From Streptomyces cacaoi (lineage in GTDB: Bacteria > Actinomycetota > Actinomycetes > Streptomycetales > Streptomycetaceae): a stretch of 64,000 bases of DNA. Shown piece by piece: positions 63,549 to 64,000 of the stretch. The translations under genes and the position numbers were made by a program. Location of the stretch: positions 62,001 through 126,000 of the forward strand of contig NZ_BJMM01000021.1 in the NCBI RefSeq assembly GCF_006539165.1, read 5' to 3'. The first letter of the stretch is position 1, and each line of letters starts with the position of its first letter. The notes beneath the pieces are model-generated. The model was not told where the DNA came from. It ran no database searches and saw only the letters and a list, made by a program, of their open reading frames with translations.

Positions 63549-64000
63549 ATGCCAGAAGCCGCGTCGCTATCCGAAGTCACCATCCGCAGGGCACGTACAC
63601 CCGATGTCCCGGCGGTGCGACGCCTCATCGACGCCTACTCGCGTGACCGGATCCTGCTCGACAAAGCCACGGTGACCCTTTACGAGGACATCCAGGAGTT
63701 CTGGGTCGCCGAACGGGACATGGACCAGGAAGTCGTCGGCTGCGGCGCCCTGCACGTCATGTGGGAGGACCTGGCCGAGGTCAGGACCCTTGCGGTCCAC
63801 CCGTCCCAGCGCGGAACAGGCGTCGGACACCTGCTCCTGGAGAAGCTCCTGCGCACCGCGCGGTGGATCGGTGTGCGGCGCATTTTCTGCCTCACCTTCG
63901 AAGTGGACTTCTTCAGCAAGCACGGGTTCACGGAGATCGGTGAGACTCCGGTGGACGGCGATGTCTACAGCGAGCTGCTGCGTTCCTATGACGAGGGAGT
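63549..64000 (+). CDS. Amino-acid N-acetyltransferase (GNAT), 3' truncated by the window
   Basis: The first 150 residues of a GNAT enzyme: VTIRRARTPDVPAVRRLIDAYS, VVGCGALHVMWEDLAEVRTLAVHPSQRGTGVGHLLLEKLL (acetyl-CoA loop QRGTGVGHLL) and FCLTFEVDFFSKHGFTEIGETP. This resembles the short ArgA-type N-acetylglutamate synthase of actinomycetes, which would place it in arginine synthesis. The ATG is 6 bases after TAGCGT, which overlaps the BlaI stop, so leaderless transcription is likely. The reading frame is open to the window edge. Confidence 0.88.
   Translation, partial: MPEAASLSEVTIRRARTPDVPAVRRLIDAYSRDRILLDKATVTLYEDIQEFWVAERDMDQEVVGCGALHVMWEDLAEVRTLAVHPSQRGTGVGHLLLEKLLRTARWIGVRRIFCLTFEVDFFSKHGFTEIGETPVDGDVYSELLRSYDEG

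Overview
The window is a GC-rich (about 74% by eye) actinobacterial chromosome segment. Codon use, GTG starts, leaderless promoters of the TANNNT-N6/7-start type and gene content all point to Streptomyces: a tipA gene with its promoter, DUF397/Scr1-type regulators, an MreB/Mbl paralogue, an orphan nuoD2, and the hpt-ftsH-fol and panC-nadB-nadC-coaX blocks. I found no rRNA, tRNA, CRISPR array, insertion sequence or phage gene. The window begins inside the tail of one gene and ends inside an N-acetyltransferase gene.

Layout. (1) 1-8.5 kb: a FUSC-type membrane protein with a MarR regulator; an exported D,D-carboxypeptidase behind an AT-rich perfect palindrome; a divergent FAD monooxygenase/MarR pair with a palindromic operator; a single-chain SecD-SecF fusion. 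(2) 8.5-19 kb: a repeat-filled leader, a small His-rich anchored protein, a DUF2277 protein, a stand-alone cyclic-nucleotide-binding fold, an MreB/Mbl paralogue with a degraded phosphate loop, a half-size drug-type ABC exporter under a textbook MerR-type promoter (19-bp spacer), and an FtsX-like permease/ATPase pair divergent from a NarL-type two-component system. (3) 19-27.9 kb: a whiJ/abaA-like regulatory cluster (DUF397, HATPase, Scr1-type XRE) with shared operator-like sequences, an aldehyde dehydrogenase with Gln in place of the general base, a DinB-fold protein, a PadR regulator, tipA, and a threonine/serine exporter. (4) 28-43.7 kb: a conserved housekeeping block with ppa, dacB, a zinc metalloprotease, tilS, hpt, ftsH and folE on the top strand, DUF3180, folK, folB, an NTF2-like gene and folP on the bottom strand, then two bacterial-PH proteins and nuoD2. 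(5) 43.7-54 kb: a coiled-coil membrane protein, a complete glycine-betaine/choline ABC importer, a lipoamide-dehydrogenase-like flavoprotein, a MidA/NDUFAF7-type methyltransferase and a second NarL-type two-component system. (6) 54-64 kb: an ArsR-type regulator divergent from a small unknown gene across two identical-architecture palindromes, the cofactor operon DUF2520-panC-nadB-nadC-coaX (NAD and CoA synthesis, translationally coupled), a disordered protein, a 56-residue membrane protein, a BlaI-type regulator and the start of an acetyltransferase gene.

The strongest unexplained signals are the double ATTGACG-N5-CGTCAAT operator at 55.2 kb, the shared operator-like elements of the whiJ/abaA-like cluster, the MerR-type promoter whose regulator is not adjacent, the substituted catalytic residue of the aldehyde dehydrogenase, and the proximity of nuoD2 to a homologue of the methyltransferase that modifies its mitochondrial counterpart. 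I did not find a clearly new multi-gene system. Function calls rest on recognised motifs and remembered family knowledge; no database search was possible.
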